From: Ruminiclostridium sp.
GTDB taxonomy: Bacteria; Bacillota; Clostridia; Oscillospirales; Ruminococcaceae
Length of the DNA stretch: 53,806 nucleotides
NCBI GenBank assembly: GCA_017635095.1
Contig: JAGBMA010000052.1
Coordinates: forward strand, 1-53,806
Direction of reading: 5' to 3'
The position numbers and the translations under genes are program-made. Below the pieces are notes generated by a model. That model did no database searches. It saw nothing but the letters and a program-made list of their open reading frames with translations, and was not told the DNA's origin. Below, one piece after another: positions 43,463 through 52,443 of the stretch. Every line of letters starts with the position of its first letter. Position 1 is the first letter of the stretch.

Positions 43463-45511
43463 ATGAACAAAAGAAAACTGACAGCATTATTCGCAGCCTG
43501 TGCAATGCTTTGCGGCTGCGGGAACGGGCAGACTGCCGGAACAACAACGGCTGCACCGTCGGAGACAACAACCGCGGCGTTTTCGGAAGGAACGGGAACG
43601 ACCGTTGAATATATCCCTTTTACGGAATTGTCCTACCGCGAGCAGGCGGAGCGGATAGTATCGGGAATGACCCTCGAACAGAAAATAGCTCAGATGATAA
43701 CAATATCCCTGCGCTGGTGGAGCGATACTCCGGATGACCCCGATTCGTTTGCAGCGGTAACAGAGCTGAACGATCGGCAGAAGGAGTTTCTCGCGAAATA
43801 CGACTTCGGCGGTCTTATTCTTTTCAAGCAGAACTGCGCCGATACAGAACAGATAGTGCGGCTTACAGCGTCGGTGCAGGACGCGGCGCGTGCGAGTGAG
43901 CAGGGAATACCTATGCTTATTTCCGTCGATCAGGAGGGTGGCAACATCACCCGCCTTACTACGGGCACGATGACCTGCGAAAATATGGCTCTGGGCGCGG
44001 CGGGAGATGCACAGTCGACCCGTGACAACGCCGTCATTATCGGCAGCGAGCTTGCGGCTTTGGGCATAAACACCGACTACGCGCCGGATTCCGATGTGAA
44101 CAACAATCCCGCAAATCCCGTAATAAATGTGCGTTCATTCTCAAGCGATCCGAAGCTTGTGGCAAAGCTCGCGCTTGCCTATGTGCAGGGTCTCGAGTCC
44201 GAGGGCGTGATCTCGACGGCCAAGCACTATCCCGGTCACGGAGATACGGGCACGGACAGCCACACGGGGCTCCCGATGATAGACAAGTCCTATGACGAGC
44301 TGAAACAGACGGAGCTTGTGCCTTTCGCGGCGGTCGCGGATGAAGCCGACATGATAATGACCGCGCACATCCAGTTCCCGCAGATCGAGACCGAAACATA
44401 TAAATCTATCGACAGCGGCGAGGAGATAAGCCTTCCCGCGACGCTCTCGAAAAAGATGATAAAGGACATACTCCGCGGCGACATGGGTTATGACGGAGTC
44501 GTGACCACCGACGACATGCTCATGGACGCGATAAACGTGAATTTCGACCCGATAGACTCGGCAGTGCTCGCGATAAACGCCGATGTGGATATTATCCTCG
44601 AGCCCATACAGGTCATGAGCGCGAAGGATATAGCACAGGATGAGTATATCGGAAAGCTCGTAGCGGCAGTTAATGACGGGCGTATCGCGGAAAGTGAGAT
44701 AGATGATTCGGTCGTTCGCATAATTACGCTGAAGCTCGAAAAGGGCATTATCGGCATGGAAGCAGTCAATGCCGATACGGCAGCCATAAGTGCAAAAACG
44801 ATAGTCGGCTCAAAGGAGCATCACAATAAGGAACTTGAAGTTGCTCTGCGTGCGGTAACGCTTGTGAAGAACGATGATAACACACTTCCGCTTGTAATGC
44901 AGGAAAACGAAAAGGTCGCGTACTTCTACCCTTACGCGGGTGAGGAAAACACGATGACCTTTGCTCTTGACAGACTGAAAGCCGACGGAGTTATCCCGGA
45001 CAGCGTAACTGCCGAGTGCCACGCGTTTACCGAGAACAGCGAATCAAGCGACTACGAAGGGCTTGCGAACGATGTTGCAGGCTACGAGGAACTGATAAAG
45101 GGCTGCAAGGCGATAATTATTGCTACAGAGACCTACCGTACAGGCAATATGGACAGAACAGACGAAAAGCGCGCTTGGCAGGCTGTATTCAGTGACGAAA
45201 TGACCGCGCTTGCACATAAGATCGGTATAAAGGTGATACATCTCAGTATGCATATGCCATATGATGCGGTGCGCTACACTGACGCGGACGCGGTGCTTTG
45301 CGCTTACTGCGGGAACGAGATGCCCGAAGTTCCTACGGAGTATAACGGCAATACACAGACCTACGGTGTGAACTATCCGGCGGCGCTCATAACCGTGTTC
45401 GGCGGCAGCACCCCAACGGGAAAGCTGCCAATTGATCTCCCTGCTTACACCGAGGGCGTCGGTTACTCGGACGAGATAGTTTATCCTATCGGGTATGGGC
45501 TGACGTACTGA
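43463..45511 (+). CDS. glycoside hydrolase family 3 lipoprotein (NagZ-type beta-N-acetylhexosaminidase)
   Basis: 682 residues. Signal peptide with lipobox MLCGCGN and a Thr-rich linker; the catalytic domain (about 70-410) has the NagZ His-Asp dyad loop KHYPGHGDTGTDSHTGLP and nucleophile Asp in VTTDDML. A second GH3_C-type domain extends to the end (GLTY). Acts on cell-surface GlcNAc or muropeptide sugars, either turnover of its own wall or host glycans. AAGGAGGA precedes the ATG; it lies inside the partner-switch operon. Confidence 0.9.
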   Translation: MNKRKLTALFAACAMLCGCGNGQTAGTTTAAPSETTTAAFSEGTGTTVEYIPFTELSYREQAERIVSGMTLEQKIAQMITISLRWWSDTPDDPDSFAAVTELNDRQKEFLAKYDFGGLILFKQNCADTEQIVRLTASVQDAARASEQGIPMLISVDQEGGNITRLTTGTMTCENMALGAAGDAQSTRDNAVIIGSELAALGINTDYAPDSDVNNNPANPVINVRSFSSDPKLVAKLALAYVQGLESEGVISTAKHYPGHGDTGTDSHTGLPMIDKSYDELKQTELVPFAAVADEADMIMTAHIQFPQIETETYKSIDSGEEISLPATLSKKMIKDILRGDMGYDGVVTTDDMLMDAINVNFDPIDSAVLAINADVDIILEPIQVMSAKDIAQDEYIGKLVAAVNDGRIAESEIDDSVVRIITLKLEKGIIGMEAVNADTAAISAKTIVGSKEHHNKELEVALRAVTLVKNDDNTLPLVMQENEKVAYFYPYAGEENTMTFALDRLKADGVIPDSVTAECHAFTENSESSDYEGLANDVAGYEELIKGCKAIIIATETYRTGNMDRTDEKRAWQAVFSDEMTALAHKIGIKVIHLSMHMPYDAVRYTDADAVLCAYCGNEMPEVPTEYNGNTQTYGVNYPAALITVFGGSTPTGKLPIDLPAYTEGVGYSDEIVYPIGYGLTY

Positions 45512-45605
45512 TATCCGGAACATCAATATAGTGTTAAAAGTCCAATGAATTTGCAAGCGGATACGAATACTTGATGGTGAGAGCAGAACAGAAGGGTGAA
45601 GACAC

Positions 45606-45902
45606 ATGAAACTGAAAAAATCAAATGACGGGTCAGAACTTACGGTCACGCTTGTGGGCGAGGTCGATGCGGCAAATGTTACGGTAATAGAGGAAAAGCT
45701 GCTCAAAGAGGTAGCTGGCGTCACCGACCTTACCTTTGACCTGAAAGAACTTGAATACATATCTTCTGCGGGGCTGCGTGTGCTCCTGCAAATGCAGAAA
45801 ATGATGAAAACGCAGGGTAATATGGTTATAATCAATACGAACGATGAAGTAATGGATATTTTCAAGGTCACGGGATTTGTAAGACTGCTGAATATTGTAT
45901 GA
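45606..45902 (+). CDS. stand-alone STAS protein adjacent to HATPase-symporter
   Basis: 98 residues with EYISSAGLRVLLQM; Ser pair intact. Separated by 18 nt from the HATPase-symporter fusion and in the same operon as a PP2C and an RsbW-type kinase. The natural inference is that it is the ligand of the symporter's HATPase-like domain. Confidence 0.92.
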   Translation: MKLKKSNDGSELTVTLVGEVDAANVTVIEEKLLKEVAGVTDLTFDLKELEYISSAGLRVLLQMQKMMKTQGNMVIINTNDEVMDIFKVTGFVRLLNIV

Positions 45903-45920
45903 CGTTAAAAGGGTTGTGCT

Positions 45921-47531
45921 ATGAGCTTAAAAACTATACGCGAAGACAGACTCACAAGAAGCGAAGTGGACGTAATATCCGAGCAGATCGAAATGCTGCT
46001 GGAAAAGAGCGGTCAGAACAAAACAGACCGTTTACGCACTAAGCTGATGATGGAGGATATTATTCTGAATATCTGCGAAAGGTTCGGTGAGGATACAACA
46101 TATACTCTTTACGCCGGTACCGTATTCGGACGTCAATTCATAAGGCTTTGTTATACCGGCGAGTCTTTTGACCCTAACATTGTTTCGGACGACCCTTCCG
46201 AAAACTGGAGCAGACGCATAATGTCGGATATGGGACTTTCGCCGGTATGGCAATACCGAAACGGCGTAAATACTCTTGAACTGAAACTGAAGCGCAAGAG
46301 CATCGGCAGTCTCGGAGCTATACTTATATCCATAGCTCTTGCGGTCATTCTCGGAGCGGTAGGCGCGGTACTGCTGTCCGACAGCGCAAAGGAAACTGTG
46401 TCGGGACTTGTGTTTGAGCCGCTTCAGAAAATGTTTCTTGACCTTTTGAGCGTATTTTCCGGCTTTCTGATACTGCTGAGTGTATCCTGCGGTATATTCA
46501 ATATGGGAAATGTATCGTCGTTCAGCAAAATGGGCAGGGTGATGTTCATGCGCTTTATTGGTTTTACGCTGCTGATCGCCGCATTCGTTTCCATAGGCTG
46601 TTACTTCCTTTTTCCTCCCGTATCTGTGTCGGGTGATACTGCCGGGGCGGGGGAAACGGGACTTTCGGATATATTCGGTATGATATATGACATAGTGCCG
46701 GGAGATCCGGTCACACCATTTATGAACGGCAATGCGATGCAGATAGTTCTGATCGGTATTATTGTCGGCGTGACTGTTCTTGTTCTCGGCGAAAAGGCAA
46801 ACGGTATCAAAAGTGTCGCCGAAGAGCTCAATAATATGGTCAGCAGCATTCTTTCCGGTGTATGCAAAATGATACCGGGCTATGTATTCCTTGTCCTGAT
46901 AAATATGATATGGTCCGGTACATATAAGCAGCTGCTGAATATATGGAAGCCTATGGTCACTATGGTCGCTATTGATATTGCATTCCTTGCAGCGGTCATT
47001 GTTTACTTTTGTATAAGGTACAGAGTAAGTGTCGGAACAATTGTCAGAAAGCTGCTGCCGACTTTTATGAAGCTGATAACGACTGCTTCGACAATAGGGG
47101 CATTTTCCGAAACTATCGAAGACGGCACCGCTAAATTTGGTATAGATAAGAAATATATGAAGGTCGCACACCCGATAAGAGCGATAGTTTTTATGCCCGG
47201 GCTTGCAACGGAATTTGCCGTGCTTATATACAGCATGGCTCAATTATTCAGTGTTGAGATCGGTCTGATACAGATCATAATGGGTATTCTGATAATTACC
47301 ATACTTACTGTTGCGGTCCCGCCTATAGCCGGTTCTGTGGCGATGGTTTTCGGGATATTGTTTACGCAGATGGGTATTCCTGTCGAAGCGATAGCTCTTG
47401 CGGTTACCTGCGATGTATTTTACGACTTCCTTGATTGTGCGATAAACAACTCTGTTGGAATATTGGAATGTGCTATGCAGGCTGATAAATTTGGTATGCT
47501 TGATCATGATGTGCTGAAAAAGCAAGGATAG
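45921..47531 (+). CDS. HATPase-like domain fused to dicarboxylate/amino-acid:cation symporter
   Basis: 536 residues. Residues 1 to about 130 form an RsbW-type HATPase-like module (LRTKLMMEDIILNICERFG keeps the N-box Asn; CYTGESFDP has Tyr for the G1 Asp; the G2 glycines are absent). Residues about 140-530 are an SDF/GltP-type Na+ symporter with about eight TM helices, including VPPIAGSVAMVFGILF and a tip-loop-like FDFLDC/NNSVGILE region. Placing a degenerate anti-sigma-type domain on the cytoplasmic N-terminus suggests direct gating of organic acid or amino-acid uptake by the neighbouring STAS protein. Confidence 0.85.
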   Translation: MSLKTIREDRLTRSEVDVISEQIEMLLEKSGQNKTDRLRTKLMMEDIILNICERFGEDTTYTLYAGTVFGRQFIRLCYTGESFDPNIVSDDPSENWSRRIMSDMGLSPVWQYRNGVNTLELKLKRKSIGSLGAILISIALAVILGAVGAVLLSDSAKETVSGLVFEPLQKMFLDLLSVFSGFLILLSVSCGIFNMGNVSSFSKMGRVMFMRFIGFTLLIAAFVSIGCYFLFPPVSVSGDTAGAGETGLSDIFGMIYDIVPGDPVTPFMNGNAMQIVLIGIIVGVTVLVLGEKANGIKSVAEELNNMVSSILSGVCKMIPGYVFLVLINMIWSGTYKQLLNIWKPMVTMVAIDIAFLAAVIVYFCIRYRVSVGTIVRKLLPTFMKLITTASTIGAFSETIEDGTAKFGIDKKYMKVAHPIRAIVFMPGLATEFAVLIYSMAQLFSVEIGLIQIIMGILIITILTVAVPPIAGSVAMVFGILFTQMGIPVEAIALAVTCDVFYDFLDCAINNSVGILECAMQADKFGMLDHDVLKKQG

Positions 47532-47657
47532 TGTATCTTCCGAAGGCAATACTTCCGATGTAAGAAAACGGAGCTCCATCGTTCGCAGGGACGGAAACAT
47601 TGATGTTCCGCGGTGGCAGGTCCTGCCGCTGTTATCGTATAAGTTAAATGTAAAGAG

Positions 47658-48584
47658 ATGATGAAGATGTCAAAAAAATATAACGGAGAGACGGTCATAC
47701 TTCCGAAAAGCATTTCCGGCAAGTCAATAGAAGCGTCAGAAAAAGGCTTTCTGTTTGCATTTCACGATGGGAAAGTTGAAAAGTATCGGCTTGACGGAGT
47801 AAAGCGCCTCGGACGTATGACGGACGGCAACATACCGGATATCGTCGTGCAGAATATGTTCTTGTCCCGTTCGCATGGATATTTCACCGCGGAGGACGGC
47901 TATGTCACATATACCGCGGAGGAGACTACAAACGGTATTGCGCTGAACGGGAAAACAATACCTCCCGGGACGACTGTAAGGCTTTTCGATGGCGATGAGC
48001 TTACCATACCGACCGTGGAAAATGCGGACAGCAAGAATGATATTATTCTGAAATGCGCGTTCTCGCCCTCTAAAATATCGCTTTGGGATTCCATGATAAA
48101 AGCGCAGCTCGATGAACTTACGGGACTGCCCGGACGACGGCTTTTCACGGACAGATTTGAAGCGCTCCCGAGAACTGATGATACCGATGACTGGCTTTTC
48201 ATTCTTGATGTTGACCGTTTCAAGCAGATAAATGATAAATACGGTCATTCCGTAGGAGACGATACATTAAAGACACTTGCGGACGAGCTGAAAAAGCCGG
48301 AGCATCATATACGACTGTCCGCTCGCTGGGGCGGCGATGAGTTTGTCGGAGTAGTATCAGGCGATAAGGAAAGCGTACTTTTCATAATCAACAAGCTCGT
48401 TGACGCACTGTCCTCACGAATGATACGGAACAGGTTCTCAATATTTGTAAGTATGGGGATATGCAGGATACCGCGCATATCGGGCGGCAACCTTCTTACC
48501 GAGACTGTGGAGAAAGCGGATAAAGCTCTATATCAAGCGAAAAGAAACGAGAACGAGCAGGTTTGCTTTTATGAGCAGCGTTGA
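47658..48584 (+). CDS. FHA - GGDEF diguanylate cyclase
   Basis: 308 residues. FHA domain (about 50-115): RLGR, LSRSHGYF, NGIALNGK, DGDEL. GGDEF domain (about 145-300): LDVDRFKQINDKYGHSVGDD and RWGGDEFVG, an intact active site; the RxxD inhibitory site is missing (HHIR at that place). It should make c-di-GMP under control of a phospho-Thr protein bound by the FHA. Kinases of the APH type in this window are not known to make such marks. Start could be 47658, 47661 or 47667. The 126-nt gap before it holds no clear promoter. Confidence 0.9.
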   Translation: MMKMSKKYNGETVILPKSISGKSIEASEKGFLFAFHDGKVEKYRLDGVKRLGRMTDGNIPDIVVQNMFLSRSHGYFTAEDGYVTYTAEETTNGIALNGKTIPPGTTVRLFDGDELTIPTVENADSKNDIILKCAFSPSKISLWDSMIKAQLDELTGLPGRRLFTDRFEALPRTDDTDDWLFILDVDRFKQINDKYGHSVGDDTLKTLADELKKPEHHIRLSARWGGDEFVGVVSGDKESVLFIINKLVDALSSRMIRNRFSIFVSMGICRIPRISGGNLLTETVEKADKALYQAKRNENEQVCFYEQR

Positions 48585-48630
48585 AAAATGACAGGACTTT
48601 TGATAGATTTAATAAAACAGGAGAACAAAA

Positions 48631-50478
48631 ATGACAAAAATTCTGAAAATCATTGTATGTGCAGCATCGCTTTCGATGTCGCTGACATCTCTGCAGATTC
48701 CCGTATATGCCGAAGACGGAGGTAAGAGTGATGATATTGTCATTCTCTATACTAACGATGTTCACTGCGGTATTGATGACAATATCGGCTATGACGGGCT
48801 TGCACTGTACAAGCGTGAAATGCAGGAGGAATACGAAAATGTCCTGCTCGTTGACGCGGGAGACGCTATTCAGGGTGCGCCGATAGGCTCGCTTTCCCAG
48901 GGTGCGTATATAACGAGGATAATGAATGCCGTGGGATATGATGCGGCAACCCTCGGCAACCACGAGTTCGATTACGGAGTGACCGAGCTTATGGTCAGAG
49001 CCGAAGAGCTGAACTGCGGGTATATCTGTGCGAACCTCTACAATACGGAAACAGGTGAACTTCTGTTCGAACCATACAAGATACTTGATGCAGGCGATAA
49101 GAGGATAGCCTTCGTGGGGGCTGTCACACCGGAGACTCCGTTCGGCTCCACACCGATCTATTTTCAGAATGACAAGGGTGAGTACATATACAGTTTCGGT
49201 GAGTCGGGAGACTTGTATGAGCTTCTCCAGAATGCTGTGGACAGTGCGTTGAACGAGGGCGCTGACTATGTGATACTGCTGGCGCACCTTGGAGAAACAG
49301 ATGTAACTGAAGGCTGGAGCGCACAAGAGGTCGTGCAGCAGCTTACCGGCATTGACGCTGTAATTGACGGACACTCACATGATGTTACGTCCTCGCTTAT
49401 AGTCAAGTCGAAGGACGGAAAAGATGTTACAATAACCCAGACAGGTACAAAGCTCGCAAACATCGGGAAAATGACAATTACTGCGGACGGAACGATCACA
49501 ACGGAGTTGATAGACGAGGTTCCCACACCGGAAGATTACTCCGGAATTTCGGAGGACACTTGGCTCGAACCCGACGGAAGAGAGGGCAGATTTGCAGACG
49601 AAGCCGTGAATATGGAGATGTTGAAGATAGAGTCGGAATACAGTGTGATGCTTGAGGAGGTCATAGGTCATTCCGACTTTGATCTGCTTGCCAAAGACCC
49701 GGAGACGGGTCTGCGTATAGTGAGGACTCGTGAAACGAATCTCGGCGACCTGTGCGCGGACGCATACAGGTATGTTCTCGGAGCAGATGTCGGTATCACG
49801 AACTCAGGCGGCATAAGAACCTCGATTGAGGCCGGAGATATTACATATAATGACGCAATGTCCGTATTCCCATTCGGCAATATGCCGGCTCTCGCCGAGG
49901 TCACTGGTCAGCAGATACTCGATGTGCTTGAAGCGGGCGCAAAAAACTATCCGGGAGAAAACGGCTCGTTCATTCAGGTATCGGGCATCGAGTATACGAT
50001 AGATGACAGCATTGAGAGCAGTGTCAGACTTGATGAGCACGGTGAGTTTCTCGGAGTTTTCGGCGAATATCGTGTGAAGAATGTCCTGATAAACGGAGAG
50101 CCGCTTGATACCGAGAAAATATACACACTTGCAGCGCACAACTATTACCTTGAAAACGGGGGCGACGGGTATATTTTTTCCGGTAAATGCAAAATTCTGA
50201 AAGAGAATATGATGACCGACGCGGAGCTTCTTGCAACATATATCCGTGATAACCTCAGTGGTGTTATACCTGAGAAGTACAGCAACCCCTACGGCGAAGG
50301 CAGGATAAAGATAAGTGCAGGAGCAGCGGCATCGGGTGATGTACAGTCAAGCGGTGATGACGCTGCTGCGGAAAATCCCGCTACGGGTACGGAAATGCCG
50401 GTTATGCTTATGTTTATATCGCTTGCGGTCGCTGTCGTATCAGGAAAAAACATTTCAGTGAAGCACACGACAGAATGA
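48631..50478 (+). CDS. secreted 5'-nucleotidase/cyclic phosphodiesterase with NPATG tail
   Basis: 615 residues. Signal peptide (to about 27, ending VYAED). Metallophosphatase motifs YTNDVHC, DAGDAIQG, LGNHEFDYG, HLG and DGHSHD, then the UshA C-terminal nucleotide-binding domain (about 330-560). The end has NPATGTEMPVMLMF, a hydrophobic stretch and a short basic tail, resembling a sortase-type signal. Surface nucleotide scavenging is likely. AACAGGAGAAC precedes the ATG. Last gene of the long plus-strand operon. Confidence 0.9.
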   Translation: MTKILKIIVCAASLSMSLTSLQIPVYAEDGGKSDDIVILYTNDVHCGIDDNIGYDGLALYKREMQEEYENVLLVDAGDAIQGAPIGSLSQGAYITRIMNAVGYDAATLGNHEFDYGVTELMVRAEELNCGYICANLYNTETGELLFEPYKILDAGDKRIAFVGAVTPETPFGSTPIYFQNDKGEYIYSFGESGDLYELLQNAVDSALNEGADYVILLAHLGETDVTEGWSAQEVVQQLTGIDAVIDGHSHDVTSSLIVKSKDGKDVTITQTGTKLANIGKMTITADGTITTELIDEVPTPEDYSGISEDTWLEPDGREGRFADEAVNMEMLKIESEYSVMLEEVIGHSDFDLLAKDPETGLRIVRTRETNLGDLCADAYRYVLGADVGITNSGGIRTSIEAGDITYNDAMSVFPFGNMPALAEVTGQQILDVLEAGAKNYPGENGSFIQVSGIEYTIDDSIESSVRLDEHGEFLGVFGEYRVKNVLINGEPLDTEKIYTLAAHNYYLENGGDGYIFSGKCKILKENMMTDAELLATYIRDNLSGVIPEKYSNPYGEGRIKISAGAAASGDVQSSGDDAAAENPATGTEMPVMLMFISLAVAVVSGKNISVKHTTE

Positions 50479-50550
50479 GGAAAGGTTTGTCGGGAATGAC
50501 AAAGGCGTTCTGAACATTATGCAGTAATGCGAGCTTTTTTATTCTGCTAA

Positions 50551-50590
50551 AACAAGTCATCCTCCACCTCAGAGGCGGGGATGACTTGTT
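50551..50590. terminator. bidirectional intrinsic terminator
   Basis: Perfect 12-bp stem AACAAGTCATCC / GGATGACTTGTT with partly self-paired loop; T-rich on the right, A/T on the left. Separates the nucleotidase from the converging sugar-binding protein gene. Confidence 0.88.
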
Positions 50591-50596
50591 TGTTTA

Positions 50597-51844
50597 TTAT
50601 CTGGCCGCGATCAGCGAGTTCTGAAAATCCGTAAGCGCAGTTTTCAGCTCTGCGTCGCTTGCGTTTGCGTACTTTCCGGTGTTTATATCCTCACCGAAGG
50701 CTGCTGCAAGGCTCCAGAATTCATTTGGGAACTGTCCCTGTTCCTTGCAGTATGCGAACTGCTCTGACAAAGCCGAGAGCGCGAGATCGGAGCTTATTAT
50801 ATCACTCTGCTGCGCTTTCAGGTTTGAAGGACCCCAGCCATCGGCTTCGTAGCGAGCAAGCTGCATTTCCTCGCCGGACAGGTAATCCGCGATCATGTGG
50901 CAGAATATAGTGTCATCACTGTCGGTATGCGCCTTTACGCCGATAAGCTTATACCCCTTGAATCCGCTCATGTGGAAGGTCTCGCCGTCCACGGTGAATG
51001 TCGGCAAGGGAGCCGCTCCGTAATTGTCACCGAGCATCTCACGGGCTACCGCTGCCTCGGCGGGTACGGAAACTATCGCTCCCGCAGTGCCCCCGTCGGG
51101 GTTGAAGAAAGCCGCGTCAGTACCGCTCGAAAGAGCGTATCCCGGGTGCTTGCTCATAGCTATCATAGCCTTGAACGCCTTCATTCCCACGTCACTGTCA
51201 AAGTCGCAGCTTGCGTCCGTGAACACTCCGTCTCTGCCGCAGGTATATACGCAGTCCGCTCCCACAGCGAAGAAGAATGACATATTGTACCAGCCGTCCT
51301 TCAGCGGGTAGTAGAACTTCTTTCCGGCAGCGGCGCACTGGTCGAGAATGCCCTCAAGGGTGGAGGTGTCTGTTACAACGGAGGTGTCGTAGTACATGAA
51401 ATACCCGTTATCAGATGTTTCGGGGTACGCATAGACCTTGCCGTCCTGCGTTGCAGCCTGCACTGAGCCTTCATCGTTATTGGCAACGATGTTGTCGAGG
51501 AATGTGCCTGCAGGAGCGGAAAGGGCATTTACCGCGATAAGCCGTGAGAGCTGATCCTGTGCGAAATTAAACACATCTGCGCTTTCCTCGGTGTCGGTGA
51601 GGAACTGCGTTACCACCTCACCCGTCCCCATTGCCGAAACGGTGATCGTGTACTTATCCTTCCATTCGTCCTGTTCCGCGAGCCATTCGTTCAGCTTTGT
51701 CTGTGTTACCTCTCTGGTGCCATCGGTAGTCCAGACGCGGATATCTTTTTTGGCACCTGCTGTTCCCGAGCCTGTGCCGCCCGAGCAGCCCGACAGCAAT
51801 ACAATTGTCGCGGCAAGCGCTGCCGCTGATATTCTCATTTTCAT
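50597..51844 (-). CDS. sugar ABC transporter substrate-binding lipoprotein (SBP_bac_1)
   Basis: 415 residues from the ATG at 51844 with AGGAGGCAAA before it. Lipobox LLSGCSGG; mature part is a maltodextrin-type binding protein (IRVWTTDGTREVTQTKL at the N-terminus, ALSGTDAAFFNPDGGTAGAIVSVP in the middle). No permease or ATPase genes are adjacent within the window. Likely binds an oligosaccharide. It has its own strong promoter. Confidence 0.88.
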   Translation of the reverse strand: MKMRISAAALAATIVLLSGCSGGTGSGTAGAKKDIRVWTTDGTREVTQTKLNEWLAEQDEWKDKYTITVSAMGTGEVVTQFLTDTEESADVFNFAQDQLSRLIAVNALSAPAGTFLDNIVANNDEGSVQAATQDGKVYAYPETSDNGYFMYYDTSVVTDTSTLEGILDQCAAAGKKFYYPLKDGWYNMSFFFAVGADCVYTCGRDGVFTDASCDFDSDVGMKAFKAMIAMSKHPGYALSSGTDAAFFNPDGGTAGAIVSVPAEAAVAREMLGDNYGAAPLPTFTVDGETFHMSGFKGYKLIGVKAHTDSDDTIFCHMIADYLSGEEMQLARYEADGWGPSNLKAQQSDIISSDLALSALSEQFAYCKEQGQFPNEFWSLAAAFGEDINTGKYANASDAELKTALTDFQNSLIAAR

Positions 51845-51886
51845 TTTGCCTCCTGTGTTTGCTGTTTTTATATAATCACACTCAGA

Positions 51887-51915
51887 ATTATACCACAATT
51901 CATATATCAAGTCAA
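51887..51915 (-). promoter_or_regulatory. consensus promoter of the sugar-binding lipoprotein
   Basis: Minus strand TTGACT, 17-nt spacer, TATAAT, about 43 nt before the start codon. Confidence 0.85.
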
Positions 51916-52064
51916 TTATGATCTTTGCTCTTTTGAAATGATATATTGAATTGACTATCGCCTGTCTTGTTAAGACATAAGTTTTCTATTTTTCAACTCA
52001 GCCTCAATTTTATCCGTGTTTGGGGTTCTGAGCATCTCATGCAGCTCTTCCGGAGAAAACATAA

Positions 52065-52196
52065 TCTGAACTTATCAACGTGTCTGATGATGTTGCTTTT
52101 ATAAACCCAAGCGAAAAAGAATTATTGAACTGTTTCAGACAACTCCCGAAAGAGCGGGCAGACAGTTTGCTGTATTTCTTAAAAACACTTGTATAA
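52065..52196 (+). pseudogene. remnant resembling the C-terminal tail of an HTH regulator
   Basis: No intact gene lies in the 528-nt gap 51916-52443. This open stretch follows a stop and reads VSDDVAFINPSEKELLN then CFRQLPKERADSLLYFLKTLV, a helical tail typical of XRE-type Firmicute regulators. The DNA-binding part is absent. Low-confidence homology by eye. Confidence 0.4.
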
Positions 52197-52197
52197 T

Positions 52198-52341
52198 GGG
52201 TGTTATAATCATAAAGCCTTCTATAGTGTATATTCTCCGTATCCGGCATCGGAAAAGGATCGTGAACTGTGGGAACTGTATGCAAGCTGTGGCTTCAGAG
52301 AGGCAGGAAAAACGAGAATGCTGTATAAGACTGTAAATTAA
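52198..52341 (+). pseudogene. second gene fragment, unknown or acetyltransferase-like tail
   Basis: A different frame, overlapping the end of the preceding fragment, is open to a TAA at 52339-52341 and reads FYSVYSPYPASEKDRELW then ELYASCGFREAGKTRMLYK. The GFREAGKTRMLY end resembles the last strand of GNAT-type proteins. No start or ribosome site is visible. Together with the HTH tail it marks a decayed stretch. Confidence 0.35.
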
Positions 52342-52409
52342 CTAAGTTAAATGCTCACATAAGCGAGATAAATATAACTTACGGCTTTTAACCCCCAAAT
52401 AAAGGGAAA

Positions 52410-52440
52410 AACAGCGGTGCTTTGCATGAGCACCGCTGTT
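52410..52440. terminator. bidirectional intrinsic terminator
   Basis: 11-bp perfect stem AACAGCGGTGC / GCACCGCTGTT with 9-nt loop, A-run on the left and T-run on the right, so it works on both strands; it lies 4 nt beyond the stop of the CAP-domain gene on the minus strand. Confidence 0.88.
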
Positions 52441-52443
52441 TTG

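Noticed and set aside
46032-47243. A 403-codon minus-strand frame inside the HATPase-symporter gene
   Set aside because: Antisense of TM-coding sequence with improbable composition; the plus strand is well supported.
47617-47635. GGCAGG-T-CCTGCC palindrome before the FHA-GGDEF gene as a terminator
   Set aside because: A 1-nt loop is sterically unlikely and no T-run follows.
51916-52443. An intact small gene on the minus strand in the gap (about 82 codons at 52037-52285)
   Set aside because: No ribosome-binding site and no protein-like pattern; the plus-strand fragments explain the sequence better.
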